From the NCBI GenBank assembly GCA_014706295.1, contig JACSVZ010000002.1:59047617-59111616 (forward strand): a stretch of 64,000 nucleotides of DNA. The letters are read 5' to 3'. The DNA comes from Lycocorax pyrrhopterus obiensis (lineage: Eukaryota; Chordata; Aves; Passeriformes; Paradisaeidae). Shown here piece after piece: positions 48,548-61,322 of this stretch. Both the position numbers and the translations under genes were made by a program. Every line of letters starts with the position of its first letter. Positions within the stretch are counted from its first letter, which is position 1. The notes below the pieces were generated by a model. The model worked only from the letters and a program-made list of their open reading frames with translations, ran no database searches and had not been told where the DNA came from.

Positions 48548-48936
48548 TGTTGGGGTGCAGTATGTGCTGGAAGAGAGATAGGCCCTGAGGGCCGGAGAGA
48601 GAGCCTCTTTCTTGGACTCGGAGGTGACCCTGGGAGTGCATCCAGGTCACCGGGGATGGGCTGAGAGAGGATTGTGGGTTTCTGGACAGTGTTGGACCTA
48701 TGAGATGTGATAATTGTAGTTTGTGACCTTATAGGGTATTGTTTGCCTGTTACCATAATAGGTAACATCTGTGCAATACCCGAGGTGATTGGGGGACACT
48801 GAGGTGAACATCTTTCCTGTTTATATGATGTGATATCCTGTTAGGTACTGGTATTTAGGGAATATTTACTGCGCAATAAACGCTTTGCACTTCTCCGTCT
48901 TGTGTGCGAAGTCCATGCCCTTGCGTGATTACTGCA
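48548..48936 (+). mobile_element. Solo LTR, ERVK/ERV1-like, 389 bp
   Basis: It starts TGTTGGGGTGCAG and ends GTGATTACTGCA. The flanks are GAGTG and GAGCG, a 5-bp duplication with one change. A retroviral poly(A) signal, AATAAA, sits at 48875-48880 and is followed by a U5-like CGCTTTGCACTTCTCCG segment. No internal region or primer-binding site follows, so a solo LTR is likely. Family assignment is from general layout only. Confidence 0.7.
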
Positions 48937-51900
48937 GAGCGGAGAATAAAGAATGTATTAATTGAAGCTCCAGATATATTAAATTGAGGGAAATTACTAA
49001 TACAAAGAAGACATGGAAAAAATAGGATGGAACTCACCCAGATAAAAAATACAGGGAGAAAGTGAGAAAATGAGGTACTATTTATGGATTAAAATGCAAT
49101 CAAAATGAAAAGCTATTCTAATTCACAAGGGGATAGAAAAATCTAAGAAATGTGCTATCAAATAAGCCTGCAAAGAAACAACATGGAAAGAATCTTAGGG
49201 AGCTGTACTTGCAATGCAGAATAACAAGGTAAAATAGCCAGAGAAACAGATAATGAGACTGGAATATATAGATGAAATCTTTTCACAGGCACACCTGGAA
49301 TAGCCTGTTCACTTCTTTATGAGATGAAGAAGACCCGATGAAAGAGACAGAATTCAGATCAGCACAGCAAATGGATTCATCAAGGTCCAAAATTTGATTT
49401 ATGAGGAAGAATGAAAAGACTTCAAAATGTATTAGATGATTAGTTAGATTAAGAGACAAGTACAGCCTAGGAACAAAGCAGCAGTCTTGAAATGTACAAA
49501 ACCTACAAATAATGTTGATAAAGGGACTTCACCAGCTAATTCAAAGCAAATGTAAATGAATAGGTGAGACTAGGTGAAGAGGAAGTCAGACTATATATCA
49601 ACAGTCCCTTTCCTAACAGCACACCATTAATTTGTACAGTGATCTTGCAGGAGACATAAGGAAAGAAACTCCACTTGGACCATTGAAAACCTGAGAAAAA
49701 ATGTACAAGAGAGGATAGCCAGGAGTGGGCTGCTTCAGCTGCCCAGTTGGAAGTGGCTGATGTCCCCCTGCCCTTCCTCAGCCCTTCAGTTCTCACCAGA
49801 GGGACGTCACCAAGTCAGTTGTATGTGTAGACCCTGGCTGGTGGCATCCCTATGCCCCTGCCCTGTCCATGGCTGGGTAACTGCTTCTCACTCCCTGTGA
49901 GACCCTTTTGGGCATGAATTAGTTTCCATCCCACCAGAAGTCAGTCTTTGCCTTCCTTGGTTCAAGTCTTTCCTGGACAAGCTATGAGTCTGTGCCAGAA
50001 GAGTGCTTGTTTCACAAATCCAACTGTGCCAAAGCCAGGCTGACCAGCAGATGCCCATGGGAGTTCTCTAGCCTGGCAAGTACAAGAGCATCGGTGGGAA
50101 AGGGTGTCAGCTGGCAGTGAGAAACCCTAACAGGGCAGCTGCAAAGCTGAAACCTCTCCTTGGGAAGAAGTGCAGTTTTGTGTCACGTTTCACAAAGCAG
50201 GAGAGAGCAGCAGGTAGTATTTGAATGGCAAATTTGGGGAGCAAGGAGGAACACTTGGCAATCTGGCAATGCAGATAAATGCTTGTTAAATTTCTTGTCA
50301 TTAATGTCCTGCTGAGATGTTAAGCCATATGGCATCAAAAAACGAGTTCCTGGGAGGTAATTCCTGCTCTGTCCACCCCTCTAATCCAGGGGGATATTTC
50401 CAGCAAACTCAGTTTTCTCTCCAGGTCAGTGTTCCCACACCAGACCTGTGATAAAGGAGCACTTGCTTATTAGCACAGACATCCTTATTTCATGTACAAC
50501 ATGCCCCAGCACACAGTCCCTGTTCCCCCGGACCAACTCTTCTGTAGCTGCTGGTAAGGGTATCATGTTATCCATTAAACCTTTTATTAGCAGGCTGCTG
50601 TCAAACATTTCATTGTCTAACAGCACCCACTGTGTTAATGGTCACAGAGCGTAATGCTGAATGTGCACGGTGGGAAATAACACACATAACGCAGGCAGGA
50701 GGGCAATTGATTGGACAGTTTAATCTCCTGGTTTATTCCCCTGCTGCCACTGGGAAGTCAATATCATTGAGTGAATGCACCAAGGCATCATCTTGTGAGA
50801 AAACCTGTCTTTGGTGGGATTTAAAGAAGTGATGAAAAGTAAAGAGAACATTTAAAGTAAAACAATACTTACATAAAACTCCTTCAGACCTGAATTAGTC
50901 CCACCAGGTTTGCAAGCAGATGCTGGTTCAAGGCAGCACATTCCTACAGTAGCACTGAGCACCTTCAAGCTTCATTTGCTGGATGAATTAAAACACAGTG
51001 ACCTTTCAATGTTTTCTCTAGATAAGCCTGAATCAGAATCCCAAACCCAAACGCCCCCAAACGTTGGGGACATTTGGATCTTACAGACAGATTAGCTAGG
51101 TAGTTGGGGATAAGTTTAGATATTTGTGGAGGAGGGAAAAGAAATCTTCCAGTGCGTTACAGCCTGCACAATTGTAACATCTGCATGGAAGAAGTGTGCA
51201 TGTGAGGAGGGGAGCGTGACTAACTGAGACAGAAGAGAAGGAATAGGTGAATATGGGCAAGGGATAAAGTTTTCCAGGCACTGGGAAGAGGAGTTTTTGT
51301 GGGGCACTGTGTGTGCCCAGCAGCATCACTTCTGCAGTCCCATTTTCTCTTCTTGGCTTTGTGCTACCAGGGAGAACCTGGAAAGCTGGAAGCAAAACCC
51401 AAAGGGCAAATGATTATAAAGGTGTGTCTCCTACCAAAGCCTGAGAGCCAAGAGCACAAAAGATTGATGTGCTTGTGACAATCTTGGCATTTCAGGAGTA
51501 GAAGCAGCAAGGTTAGTGAAAGCTGGCAAAGCTGACCCCTAAGAACTATTGTTCAGATACTGGAAGGAAAAGGTTCCTGGGCATCAGTTTGCTGGATGTT
51601 ACTCCAGCAAAACGTTACTCTAAGGAAAAGGCTAATGCTGTTAGTGTGGATATATTCCCCTAACTCAGCTAAATCTTCAAGAAATTTATTACAAGACAAT
51701 ACCAAGTAGGAGAAGAAGTGGGAAAATCTATTATGTGTCTTATAGCAACTATGTTTTTATGAACATTCCTACAATGATCATGGCCTTTATGTGTTAAAGG
51801 ACATGAACTCCACGTGCAAGTGCATATATGCAGTTTTGTATGGAAAAACAGAAGGGCAGGTGGTTTTTTTTGCCTTGTGGCACTTGCAGGCAGCAGTGCA

Positions 51901-53899
51901 GGTAGGGGGTGTGCACCCCTAGGCTGATGCCTACAGCAGATGCTCACAGCTGAGGAGCAGCTGATTTTCCAAGGGAGCGCCCTGCATCACTGGGCAATAG
52001 GGGCTGAGTTGTCTCCATTCCTTCCATCTCTGATTTATTTGGAAATAGGATACCAGGTTGCTGCAGGCACAGAATCTGGTGGCTTTCAGAGGACTGAACT
52101 GTATGCTGGGCAGCATCACTCTCTTTCACCAAAACAATAGGAAGGACAAGGGCCAACACTGCTTTTAGTTCTGTTGTTTCCTGGCACTGGAGTGGGAAGC
52201 AGTAACACAGTGGTATCCCTTTTCCTTTTCTACTTTGAGAGGGTATGATGGGATGTGGTCACAGCAGTATGCTGCCACACATGAATACGAGAGCCAGGTG
52301 CTCTCCAAAGGCATGGCAAGGACATCCTGGGTCTGCTGAAAACCTTGGGCTTGCTGGGAATGCAAAGTCCCATGCACTGTGTGTAAGCTGTGACAGGCAG
52401 TACAAGCCAGAGTGACTCATGCTAGGATCCTATCATAGGCCTGAGCAGCTCCATCTTTGAGGTAAACCACTGCCCAAATATCCCAGACAAACCCCTTTCC
52501 ATAGCAGGAAGAGCACACACTGAGCACCTCTGCCAACCTCTCCAGTCAGCCAAGAGGAGCTGAAATGGCACAGGGAGCTCAGAGCTACTCAGGAGGATGG
52601 GCTGCAGCCATACTACTCAGTTGAGTTTTTTGTAATTATTCTAATTTATAATTAAAAGCCTTTTCATTCCCTAACAATCTGTGAAGATGTGTGGTGAAAA
52701 CCAAGAGATATTTTGCATAGAAAGAGAAAGCTTTGGGAGTGAACCATGAAGCGTGTTTTGGGGATCCCTGGTGAGTGCATGCTGCTTCAGGGACCTGACA
52801 GGCACCCACAGGCCCTGCTGCAGCGTCTGCAAGGCACTCCCCACTCCACACCCGCATCTGTGAGACACAGAATCAAAACCCAGTTAGAAACCATGGCAGG
52901 ATACGAGGTTTGCAGCACAGCTAGATGCCTGGAAAGGCCCTGGTGATGTTAGAACCAAGGGTGCCACAGAGCATCCCTGAAGCAGGGTCCATGTGGGGAC
53001 AGCTGGGCGGGCCAGCCCCCACGTGTAGCATCACCCACACCCCGTGTCACAGCAGGGACAGACCCTGTGCCAGAGAACAAAACCCTTCCCGCAGCATGAA
53101 GCAACCCCCACAGTGATGGTGGAGAAGTGAGTGGGTTCATGACTCCTCTGGCACACAAAGCCCTTGCAAAGGGTGGCAGAAGGAAGGAGCACAAAGCCCA
53201 GCAGGAACCCCTCCCCAGTGGAGGGGTGCATGGAGCACAGGGGAAGGTACCCACTTAGCAAGGGGGGGCTCCCACTCATGAAGGCTTTGCCTGTAGAAGA
53301 CTCGAGTCCATGCCCGAGCTCACAGGCATTGCGATTCTTAGTGAAAATGTGGCTAGAGAAAACAGAATAAAATTCAAATCAATTACGCTGTTCAAAGTCA
53401 GTCTCTAAATTAACCCAATTATGCTGCAGTGATCTTTGCTTAATGCCCAGAAGCTAGAAATGATGGTTAGAGCAGTCGTTGGGGAAATCAGCTGATAATG
53501 ACAATAACCAACAATGGAAGATGCTATTCTGAAAGTAAAGTGGTGTGGGGGGGAGAGGGGAGAGAAAACACTCTATTATTCAACCTTCACTCAAAGTGTA
53601 TTGCTTAGCTATTACAGGATAATGCACCAGAGCTAACCAAGCACAGTGCTGCCTCCAGGTCTCAGCAAGGAAGAAGTTGAAACTTGCTTATCGTTCTTTA
53701 CTAAGGAAAGCTCCCAGCACTGTTATTATGGAAGTACAGCTCTTAATAACCATTGCACAGCCGTGTTCTGGAATGGTTTGCCCACACAATGTCTCTGCCT
53801 CTGTCAGGCAGGCTGCTAAAAGCCTATCTTTATATTTTCAAAATTTATTCTTCAAACCAGCTTGGTGCAGCAGCTCAGCTTCAGGGCCCTGATGTTTTT
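48937..53899. other. Gene-poor region, nothing recognised
   Basis: No exon, RNA gene or clear TE. GC content rises modestly from about 52.7 to 53.3 kb, which produces overlapping ORFs of 60-100 aa on both strands without domain features. Confidence 0.5.
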
Positions 53900-54612
53900 C
53901 ATAGAATGATAGAATAGTCGGGGTTGGAAGGGACCTTGAAAGCCCATCTAGTCTAATACCCTCCCTGCGTTAAGCAGGGACGTCTTCAACCAGACCAGGT
54001 TGCTCAGAGTGCTGCTCAGCCTGTCCTTGAATGTCTCCCAGGATGTGACATCCACAGCTTCTCTGGGCAACCTGTTCCAGTGTTTCACCACTCTCACCAT
54101 CAAAAATTTCTTCCTTACACCTAACCTGAATTTACCCTCTTTTAGCTTACAACCACTACCCTTTGTCCTATCCCAGCAGGCTCTGCTAGAAAGTCTGTTC
54201 TCACCTTTTTTATAAGCCCCCTTTAAGTACTGAAAGGCTGCAATGAGGTCTCCCTGAAGCCTTCCCTTCTCCAGGCTGAACAATCCCAGCTCTCTCTGTC
54301 TTCATAGGAGAGACGCTCCATATTTGTGGCCCTCCTCTGGTGCTGAGGACCCCAGAGCTGGATGCAGCACTGCAGGTGGGGTCTCACCAGAGAGGAGCAG
54401 AGGAGCAGAATCCCCTCCCTTGCCCTGCTGCCCACGCTGCTTTGGATGCAGCCCAGGATGGGATTTGCTTTCTGGGCTGCAAGTGCACGTTGCTGGGTCA
54501 TGTCCAGCCTCTGATCCACCAGCCCCCAAAGTCCTTCTCTGCAGGGCTGCTCTCCATCTCTCCATCCCCCAGCCTGTGTTGGTACTGTGGTTTGCCCTCA
54601 CACAGCGCCTCA
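53900..54612 (-). mobile_element. CR1 LINE fragment with ORF2 3' part, minus orientation
   Basis: It begins 'catagaatgatagaatag' (complement of the CR1 tail) and runs through about 700 bases of CR1 ORF2 and 3' UTR. The minus-strand frame at 53948-54283 encodes the C-terminal region of CR1 ORF2: FSLEKGRLQGDLIAAFQYL, then RLGVRKKFL and [14 protein letters not shown]. Further 5', the frame at 54223-54519 continues with SSLVRPHLQCCIQLWG. The two frames overlap in different phases, so at least one frameshift has occurred. This is the longest CR1 copy in the window and is not active. Confidence 0.95.
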
Positions 54613-56275
54613 CACAATTTTTAATATTGTTTGCCACATTAGGCTTCTAGTTTAAAGCATGAAAAGACAGAGGAGGAGTGGGTGCAAACAAGAATATACT
54701 CTTGTTTTAATCAGTCGGTCCAGGCGCACAGCTGAACTTGGGCCTCTTGAAAGCACCGAAGAACGACTGCGTGTTAATAGTTTCAAGATGGGACATTAGA
54801 AATATTTTAAAACATTTGGCCCAAAATGCCAAAGTAATGGGAAGGGAATAGGAAGTGGAAATACTACTGATTGCCCTAGATGATATTCACTCAGAGCCTG
54901 CATCTCAGGTAGTCTTTATGGGGGCAAAAACTGTTTGAAACAAAGGTTACTCATGAGTTTTGTGAGGGACTCGTATTCACGCCACTGCATTGAAGCCACT
55001 GGTGACTGAAGTGATTTGCATCCCTCTCACCCCAAATATCTCTGCATCTTGGTCTAGCTTTCTTGTTTTGTAGGTTACTTCACAGCAAGACTTCATCTTT
55101 GAGCTCTAGCTCCTCTCTTCGAACTACATCATTCAGATCCTCTCTGATGGAAAACAGATGCACCCTCCAGTGCCCAATCTCACACATCCGAACATAAAGA
55201 ATATATTTATAAGATATTCAACTCTGAAAATGCTTGGATGTAATTTCTGAGGCAGTATCCTTACTTGTTAACACTGGAAGAATCTGTTCCCAATATTGCA
55301 GCCCACATGCTCCTCAGAAAACATTTCTTTGAGCTGTGTCAAAATTTCACAAAAGATTTGAAGGAGTCTCATTTCAACTCAGTGGGAAAAGCTCATATTG
55401 TTTACCTCATTACACCTCCTTGCCTCAAGACTACTATTATTATTCACAGCCCCTCACATTCAAAATTGCATGTAAACCCCCACGAAGCTGTGAGCTTAGC
55501 TTAAAAATCACCAGGTATACTCGTTGCTGAGCTTTTTCACAGTGCAGCCAGGACATGGTTTCAAAGTTTGCATCACAACCTCAAGGAGTAGAGAAGAAAA
55601 TTCACGTTTTCTAAAGTGCAAATTGAAATTCCTGTAGTTCACAGGCTCCATGGTTTTAAATGGAAAGAGAGCTGGTAACAGCCAGTAGCAGAAGTGTGTC
55701 ACAAGAGTGGTGCAGCAATATCTACAGACACAAAGGTATTAAATGATAATGATTAGCTAAATATCTCCCAAGAAAGCCAAGTGAACATCATAGCATGAGA
55801 GCTATAAGCACTGATCCTTCGGTGTCTTGTCAGGAAACTAGGCAATGAAAGCAGTTTTTCCTTTGTGCTCTCTAGGTTTCCAAATACTTCCACAATGACC
55901 CAGAAGAGGATCCTGAATTAGTTTTAAATTCTTCTGATCTGAAAAGTGGTCTATCACAGCTTCCTGAGATGCCAGAGAGCACCTCCTCAGCCACCGTGGG
56001 CTCCTTGGAGGGCTCCAGGGTTTCCATCAAGGCAGACACAGCAGTTTCCATGAGGCAGGAGCTGCCTCTCTGGGAGCTCCATGGTGTCCCACAGCCCTTT
56101 GCAGCACAAAGACAACAAGCAATGGGGAATCTAAGAAAAGCAACACATTTTGTGCCCCTAATACCAAGACCTGGGTTCTAGATGAGGCTGCCAGGGGATG
56201 GAGCTCGTGCTGACTGTGAGGACCTGCTTCACCCAAATCCGGGCAGAGACCAGCATACAGGGGCTGTTTCATGGA
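54613..56275. other. Gene-poor spacer between CR1 copies
   Basis: Unique-looking sequence with only small ORFs (under 80 aa) and no recognised repeats. Confidence 0.5.
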
Positions 56276-56840
56276 GTTACAGAATAGTTTATGTTGGAAA
56301 AGATCTCTTAGCTCATTGAACCTAACCATTAATCCAGCACTGCCAAGTCCACCACCAAACCATGTTTCCTGGTGCCATGTCCACATGCCTTTTGAACACT
56401 TCTCTCTGGACAACCTGTTCCAATGCCTGACCATCCTTTCAGTAAAAAATTTTTTCCTAAGATCCAAGTAAACCTCCTCTGGTACAACCTGAAGTACAGT
56501 CCTCTTGTCCTATCCCGTGCTACTTTAGAAAAGAAACCACCCTATACCTGGCTACACCCTCCTTTCAGGCTGTTGTAGAGAGTGATAAGGTCCCCTCCGA
56601 GCCTCCTTTTCTCCAGACTAAACACCCCCAGCTGCCTCAACTGCTCCTCCTCAGACTTGTGCTCCAGACCCTTCACCAGATTCATTGCCCTTCTCTGGAC
56701 ACACTGGAGCTCCTCAATGACTGTATTGTAGTGAGGGCCCCAAAATGTCCTGCTCAGGGCTGCTCCAGGGTGGTTGCAATCTGAAGTGAGCGAGCTGCAG
56801 CGCAGTTGCAATCCATCCCTCTCCAGCATGGGCAGCATTT
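56276..56840 (-). mobile_element. CR1 LINE fragment, minus orientation
   Basis: CR1 3' blocks in complement ('ttacagaatagtttatgttg', 'actgccaagtccaccacc', 'caacctgttccaatgcctga') are followed by ORF2. The minus frame at 56542-56838 shows [16 protein letters not shown] and [19 protein letters not shown], conserved in avian CR1 reverse transcriptase C-termini. The downstream part (KKFFTERMVRHWNRLSRE) lies in another frame at 56027-56467, so the copy is frameshifted. Confidence 0.93.
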
Positions 56841-59800
56841 TTGTTATTTGCTCTCTGAAAGCAGCAGCTGTTTCTGTGTTGCCACTCGGGTCTCAGCCTG
56901 TGCTGCATCACAGCAAAGCACCATGGCCAGGGCTGCTCTTTGAGCATCGCACATTTTCGGGCAGCAGCTGCTGCATCCCCATCACAGAGCACTTGGGTTG
57001 TGTTCACACCAACTCGCTGTCCGCAGGCATGGGGGAGGCTGTGCTGTGTCTGCGTGGAAAGTTCAGCTGAGACAGGGACGCGGCACAGAGACATGTGAAA
57101 TCTATTAACTCTGGGGAAGGAGAGAGCAGCTGAAGGCTGCAGGCAGTCCCATAATGAGGTAAACGATATAAGCTGGAGATAAAACAGGAATTACTCACGG
57201 ACTTATTCCTCAGCACTTCCACTGCGGCTGTTAGTGCCTTTGCCTCACAGATGTCAAATGCAGGCAATTAAAAGTTATGTAAGGCCACAGCTGAAATTAA
57301 CCCCTGCTGTGCCCCAGTCTGCACCTACGGGCACCCTCCTGTAATGAAGCAAACCAGGGGCTCTGCTCGGTGGCCTGTGCACAGGCTGTGGTTCCAGCTA
57401 CAAGGACAACAGCAGGTGTTGGGCTGATACAGCCCTGGGCACATTCTATAGAGGAGAATTTCTGATCTAGTGAACCTCTGTTTTGCCCCCTTCTTTCCCC
57501 TTATAGACTGAGGACTCTCTCATATAAGAAAACAGTGCCCAGCCTTTGTTCACCTTTCCTTGCCTGATGGGTATGTTCAGATGAGTGCACACCAAGCATA
57601 GCCTCTGTAGTGAGAGATGAGTTCTTCTGGCAATGCACAAATTTCAGACTCTTGAGTTTCTTTCTTTTCCATCCTACAGCCCACCAGGGGCCTGCTTTCA
57701 CCTCCTTAGCTGTCTTAGGAATTTTAAAAAAGAAAAGAGATTTCAAGTGCCAAAACCTAAAGTGCTGAAAAGTGCCTTGGGTTGCTGACAGGAGGAGCCA
57801 GCTGCAGGGGAAGATGCGCCTTGTGCCAGCAGGCTGAACGCCTTTTCCACCAGCAAGGGAAAGGTGATGGTCAGTGAAGTTGATGGATGCTGGAAGATGC
57901 ACAGCTGTTGTTCCTCTGAGGTAGGCTCAGAGGTGACACGGCTTCCAGAGGCAGCTCCTGGAGGGAGGAGAGCCAAGGAGCATGCAGCCGATGGCTCTGT
58001 GCTGTGGGCTCGGCACAGGGCTGCCGTGCATACGGGTCCTGTGGTGGGGCTCCCGCCTTGGTCTGAGAGGCTGGCTGAGAGCTTGGATCCAAGGACAGAA
58101 AGCAAAAAGCAGAGGAATTAAATGGAGTGTTCTTCATTTGGTATTCACTGTCAAGGAAAAGAAAGCTTTTCTGTGGGTTGCAGCTATAAGATTATGAGAG
58201 ACAAAGTTGAATTATTAAAACATTTATTCACCCAAGGACATGTTGAGCTCTCTGAGGACCAAACTCATCCACTTAATTAAAACAAAGAACCTCCCAAGCA
58301 CCATTTATACTGGAACTAAGTGACATATTTAATACTTATGTCCTGAAAGGGTCATACATATCCATAGTGGTAGATCTGAAAAGATAAGAAGCTTTTCTGG
58401 CTTCTTGCTGTGCTCCCTGCCAGAAAAGCGCCAGCGCCTGGTCTGGAGGCAGCATGAGGAGTAGGAGCAGGCTGTTGCCTACAGGCTTTGCCACTTACAA
58501 TTGATCAATAGCAATGGTAGTTTGTGCTGCAACAAGAACAGCTTGGTTGTTGTGAAGGAGCAACCACATCCAAAATCTGACAGGCAAACAGTCTTGGGGA
58601 CTTAGAGACGTTGGTTGCCCGTAGACAAGGGAAAGGGAGTAGGACCCAGCCCTTCTGACAGTCCTTGGTCAAGGTTTCTCCCTCATGATTACTGTCAGTA
58701 GAGACCTGTCACTGTGATTCACTTTGTCAAGGCTTCCCCTGGCAGATGTAGAAGGGACAGAGGAAAACTGCACTGCTCTGTCCAAGAGCAGACTTAGAGA
58801 AGGATGGCTGTTTGTCACTGCCTATTAAACCTACATGGCTTTGCAATACGGTTACTGTCTGCCAGCTCTGGCGAGAGTTTGGCTCAGGAAGATCGCAGTG
58901 GTGACTCAGGAGGAAGGTCTCTCTCTATTCTGCTTCCCAGTCTCCTGGCGAGACACACTGACTCATGGAGGACTGCTCCGAGGAAGAGGACAGCACATGG
59001 AAGGAACCTGCGGACTCAGGTGCCCATCCCACAGATAGGGCAACAAAACGCACTTTTACCTCTGGTGTTACAGGTTAGCATCTGCTCTACCTTTAAAGTG
59101 CCTCTAAAGCCACCCAATGACTAAGCCAGTCCAGCTTCACCTTGGGATGGAGATCTTTAGAAGTGCCATACATCCTTATATCTACCAGGTATAAGTGGCT
59201 CCTCGCCTTTTCAGGGAACAGAGTTAGGATGGAGTGTGGAAAGAAAAGAGAATTAATCATCTTCTGCCAAGGGAGCTCTGACTCACGGGGTGGCAGCACA
59301 GCCTCTGTGGGCATGAGACCTGCAGGGATGAGAAATCCAGGGGTTTTAAAAGGGCTCATGCAAGTCAGGAATGTCAAGTAATGCAAACACACCAAACCCA
59401 CCCTCTGCTCAGTGCACACGACAGAATCTGAGTCAAAATCAGCCAAGTAAATGATCTGAGTGCTCTGGGGTTGGGGTCCATGCCAACCCCACCCTTCCAT
59501 GGGATCAGGTCACGGGGCATTTCTGCCACTCACCAGCAAAAAGAGAAAGTCACAAAGAACGAGAAGAGTGAAAGGAATAATTTGTTGTACCAGAAACAGA
59601 GTTTGCACAAAAGAGGGCTTGACTTATAGTTCATGTCTGTTTCTCCACAGTTCTAGCAATCCTGTGTTCCAAGTGCCTGGCATCCTTCTCAAATCTTGTT
59701 CCCAAATAAAATCTCAAGTGGCCCAAAACCCCATCACATATATATTAAAATCCACACTCTCATTAACATATGGTAGGGGATTCTCCAGTACCGGGTCTGG

Positions 59801-59929
59801 TTCTGGACCTGAAAGAAAACAAGCTGCTGGCAATTATGCATCCTAAAGTTTCTCCTCTTTGAGAAACTCAGGGGTGAGGGCCGCTGATGTTTTCCCTTTC
59901 CACATCCCCTAAGAAAAAAAAAAAAAAGA
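56841..59929. other. Gene-poor spacer
   Basis: ORFs up to 135 aa occur on both strands (57501-57902 and 59093-59500, both minus) without domains or convincing splice frames. A poly-A run lies at 59914-59926. No RNA gene or TE seen. Confidence 0.5.
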
Positions 59930-60106
59930 GGTATCTTTTTACTGTGAGGGTGACTGAGCACAGGCTGGGAACTCTCCATTGTTGGAGACATCTAAGAAAC
60001 TGACTGGACATGGACAATCAGCAGTAGGTGACCCTCCCTGCTTGAGCAGGGGATAAGACCAGATGACCTCCAGAGGTCCACTCCCACCTCAGCCATTCTG
60101 TGATGC
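59930..60106 (+). mobile_element. CR1 LINE 3'-end fragment
   Basis: 'tttactgtgagggtgactga', 'gctgggaactctccattg', 'cctgcttgagcaggggataa', 'ccagatgacctccagaggtc' and 'cagccattctgtgatgc' give the standard CR1 end, plus orientation. The A-rich run just before it is probably older flanking sequence. Confidence 0.9.
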
Positions 60107-61182
60107 ATATATTGATGACAACAGACTTACTCTTTCCTTGGAGGAGAAAGATCACAGGGTTCATGTGGGCCCTGAGGAGATCCAGGAAAGCAGCTGGCCT
60201 GGCTCTTGGGGACAGTGACTTAACAGCTGTTGGGAATGATCCAGTTGATCTATATGGGAGGCCAGACCAGAAGCAAAGGTTTTTCCATTTATGGTTATGA
60301 GCTGTATGACACTGAGGAATAAATTCCTAGAATAAAGATATTCCTCTTTCCACATGGAAGCACTCACACCCAGCCTACAAAAAGGCAGTATTTTCATTTA
60401 TCTGTACTATTTGTTACTGCTGTTATTATAGTTAATCTCTCTCTCTCTAACAAAGCCAGCTCAGCAGGAAGAGCACAGGATATGCAGCTGCAGCCTATCA
60501 AGGCAGGTATGTATGCCTGCTGTAGGTGATGCTGCCTATGGATTGGATACTGCTGCCTCCTTTTCCTCGGAGAGGGAAGGGAGAGGAGGCTGAGATGGGT
60601 GCTGGGCTCCAAACACTTCTGAAATGACAACAGAAGGTGGGATTGGATAGGAAAAACAAATGTATAAAAAGCTTGCCTACAGGTAGTGAGAACTGGGAGT
60701 CTTCTCATGCTGAATTTTCAGCTACAGGATGAGATCCATTTCCTTAATGAGAAGGAATGTATTTATGAATACATTCGAGATGAGAACTATGTATTTATTC
60801 TTTGACTTGTCACCTACTGCAATGTTCACTGTAGTAAAATTAGGCAGAGCTGAGAAATCTTTAGGTACAGCTCCAGGTTTGCGTATGTGTATTTTCACAC
60901 TTGTAAGACAGTCACCTTATTCTGCAAGCAGTAGTGCCAAGAAGGAAAATTGAGACTTTCCACCCTTCAGAGAAGATGTTACTATCTAACACAGAAAACT
61001 CGAGGCCTGCTTCACAAATGCACAAAACCCAACAGTAAAAGAATCTGCACGCTTGGAGCTTTCCACATCTCAGTGCTAAGCAACTGCTCCCTCCTCTTCC
61101 CCCCTCCCCAGCACAGGCACAAGGAGAAAAGCTTGGCCACTACGTGATGCCTTTTGCTTTTATCACAGGTCCCACCTCATCC
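60107..61182. other. Gene-poor spacer
   Basis: No exon or repeat recognised; a short CT-rich simple tract lies near 60438-60450. Confidence 0.5.
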
Positions 61183-61322
61183 CCATCCCTGGAAACATTT
61201 GAGGCCAGGTTGGACCAAGCTCTGAGCAACCTGGTCTAGTTAAACATGTCCCTGATCATTGTAGGGAGAATGGACTGGGTGACCTTCAAAGATCCCTTTC
61301 AACCCAAACTATTCTATGATCC
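61183..61322 (+). mobile_element. CR1 LINE 3'-end fragment
   Basis: 'catccctggaaacatttgag', 'gccaggttggaccaagctct', 'gagcaacctggtctagtt', then 'gatccctttcaacccaaac' and 'attctatgatc'. Only about 140 bases are retained. Confidence 0.92.

Noticed and set aside
53948..54637. ORFs of 94-111 aa on both strands as host genes
   Set aside because: They fall within a CR1 LINE; the minus frames are fragments of CR1 ORF2.
57501..57902. 133-aa minus-strand ORF
   Set aside because: No domain, no acceptor/donor context and an overlapping alternative frame; consistent with chance.
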